Source of the DNA: Granulicella pectinivorans
GTDB lineage: Bacteria > Acidobacteriota > Terriglobia > Terriglobales > Acidobacteriaceae
Assembly (NCBI RefSeq): GCF_900114625.1
Contig: NZ_FOZL01000001.1
Span: 3,658,001 to 3,722,000, forward strand
Length of the DNA: 64,000 bases
Reading direction: 5' to 3'
The position numbers were made by a program, and so were the translations under genes. Shown one piece after another: positions 63,202 to 64,000 of this stretch (position 1 is the stretch's first letter; each line of letters opens with the position of its first letter). Below the pieces are notes generated by a model. That model made no database searches and was not told the origin of the DNA. It saw only the letters and a program-made list of their open reading frames with translations.

Positions 63202-64000
63202 CGCTTGCCTCCAGCCCAGAACTTGGCCCACAGAGCCCCAGCCAGCAGCATCGCCTTCTTCGCCTTCGTCACCACAGGGCGCCCGCGCAGCACATCGTAC
63301 CCCTGCGCTTCGATCCCATCGAGGATCGCCTCGCCGCCCTTGCGGAACAGGTCCAGCGTCACGCGCAGCTCACCATCCACATGCTGCGAGATGACCCCAC
63401 CCTCGGCCAACATGGCCCGCGTCTCCGCCACCAGGCTCTGCATCATCAGCGCAAACTCCCCGGTAAACACGCGCCCCAGGATCTGCCCCTCGTCCACGCC
63501 GCACCGCTCCATCACTTCGCCGGGTAGATACCGCCGTCCGCGCTCCGCATCCTCGACCACGTCCTGCCAGAAGTTCGCCAACTGCAACGCCGTGCACACC
63601 TTGTCCGACAGCAGTGCAAGCGTCTCCTCGCGATACCCGCACACCATGAGCACCAGCCGCCCCACCGGGTTGGCCGAGTAGCGCGAGTACTCCATCAGCT
63701 CGCCCATATTGTGATAGGTGGTCTTCACCTGGTCCATCTGGAAAGCCACCAGCAGGTCGAGAAACGGCTCCCGAGGCAAATCGCACGCGACCACCGTCTC
63801 CCGCAGCGCCACGAAGATCGGATGCATCGACCGCTCCGGCGCGTCGTAGCACTCGTTCAGCATCTCGCCGAAGGCCGTCAGCAGCCCCTTGGCCGTCTCC
63901 GTATCGGCAACCTCGTCACCAAGGTCGTCCGCAACCCGGCAATACGCGTAGATGCTCTCAAAGTGCGGCCTCACCTCTTTCGGGAGAAAAAACGTCGCCA
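63198..64000 (-). CDS. hpnC: Hydroxysqualene synthase HpnC, partial
   Basis: The reading frame is open to the right edge, so the N-terminus lies outside the window; the visible part starts ATFFLPKEVRPHFESIYAYC, a typical internal region. The first Asp-rich motif is CRVADDLGDE and the second LANFWQDVVEDAERGRRYLP. HpnC converts presqualene diphosphate to hydroxysqualene. Operon order hpnC-hpnD-hpnE is the usual one, and together they make squalene for hopanoid synthesis. Confidence 0.93.
   Translation of the reverse strand, partial: ATFFLPKEVRPHFESIYAYCRVADDLGDEVADTETAKGLLTAFGEMLNECYDAPERSMHPIFVALRETVVACDLPREPFLDLLVAFQMDQVKTTYHNMGELMEYSRYSANPVGRLVLMVCGYREETLALLSDKVCTALQLANFWQDVVEDAERGRRYLPGEVMERCGVDEGQILGRVFTGEFALMMQSLVAETRAMLAEGGVISQHVDGELRVTLDLFRKGGEAILDGIEAQGYDVLRGRPVVTKAKKAMLLAGALWAKFWAGGKR

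Noticed and set aside
1..64000. CRISPR array, insertion sequence or prophage.
   Set aside because: No regularly spaced direct repeats, transposase or phage structural genes were found; the recombinase gene stands alone.

Overview
The window (about 60% GC) looks like chromosomal DNA from an acidobacterium of the Terriglobia/Acidobacteriaceae type. Three things suggest this: a complete exosortase/PEP-CTERM exopolysaccharide locus, a hopanoid (hpnCDE, hpnJ) gene set, and several families common in that group (winged-HTH+TPR proteins, DUF507 pairs, DUF1501/DUF1800 pairs, and a palindromic GGGTGCCCCA-type element). The taxonomic call is inference from gene content; no rRNA is present.

Layout. 1-6.2 kb: a partial polyprenyl diphosphate synthase, a c-type cytochrome, an OmpR/histidine-kinase pair, a Tat-exported multicopper oxidase and an outer-membrane-type protein. 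6.2-9.0 kb: a membrane HTH-TPR regulator, a small serine recombinase whose active-site residues are substituted, and a small secreted protein. 9.0-44.5 kb: one large extracellular-polysaccharide locus. It holds two PEP-CTERM proteins, two tandem parallel-beta-helix paralogues with different membrane anchors, six glycosyltransferases plus an initiating glycosylphosphotransferase, deacetylase, acetyltransferase, flippase (Wzx), polymerase (Wzy), two sigma-54 activators, nucleotide-sugar dehydrogenase and epimerase, tyrosine kinase, ExeA-like ATPase, chain-length protein, outer-membrane barrel, export protein (Wza), exosortase, EpsI and a large TPR lipoprotein. 44.6-47.2 kb: a PAS-GGDEF-EAL protein, a 47-residue zinc-ribbon protein and tRNA-Glu(CUC). 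47.3-54 kb: a DUF507 pair, a conserved hypothetical, recJ, and an adaptor-TPR-TolC efflux set. 54-57 kb: hpnJ and two half-size EamA transporters. 57-64 kb: DUF1501/DUF1800 pair and the hpnCDE operon, cut by the right edge.

How the genes work together. The polysaccharide locus has the parts of a Wzx/Wzy-type pathway: precursor synthesis, lipid-linked assembly, flipping, polymerisation, length control and outer-membrane export. A sortase-like module (exosortase/EpsI) would process PEP-CTERM proteins. I find -24/-12 (GG-N10-GC) sigma-54-type promoters in front of several of its transcription units, and two sigma-54 activators lie inside the locus. One carries a receiver domain without the phospho-accepting aspartate, and the two share nearly the same DNA-recognition helix. 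Strong hairpins close the main operons. The result reads as one sigma-54-controlled regulon. The sigma-54 sites, the unusual activators, the beta-helix pair and the cysteine-substituted recombinase are the observations most worth following up.
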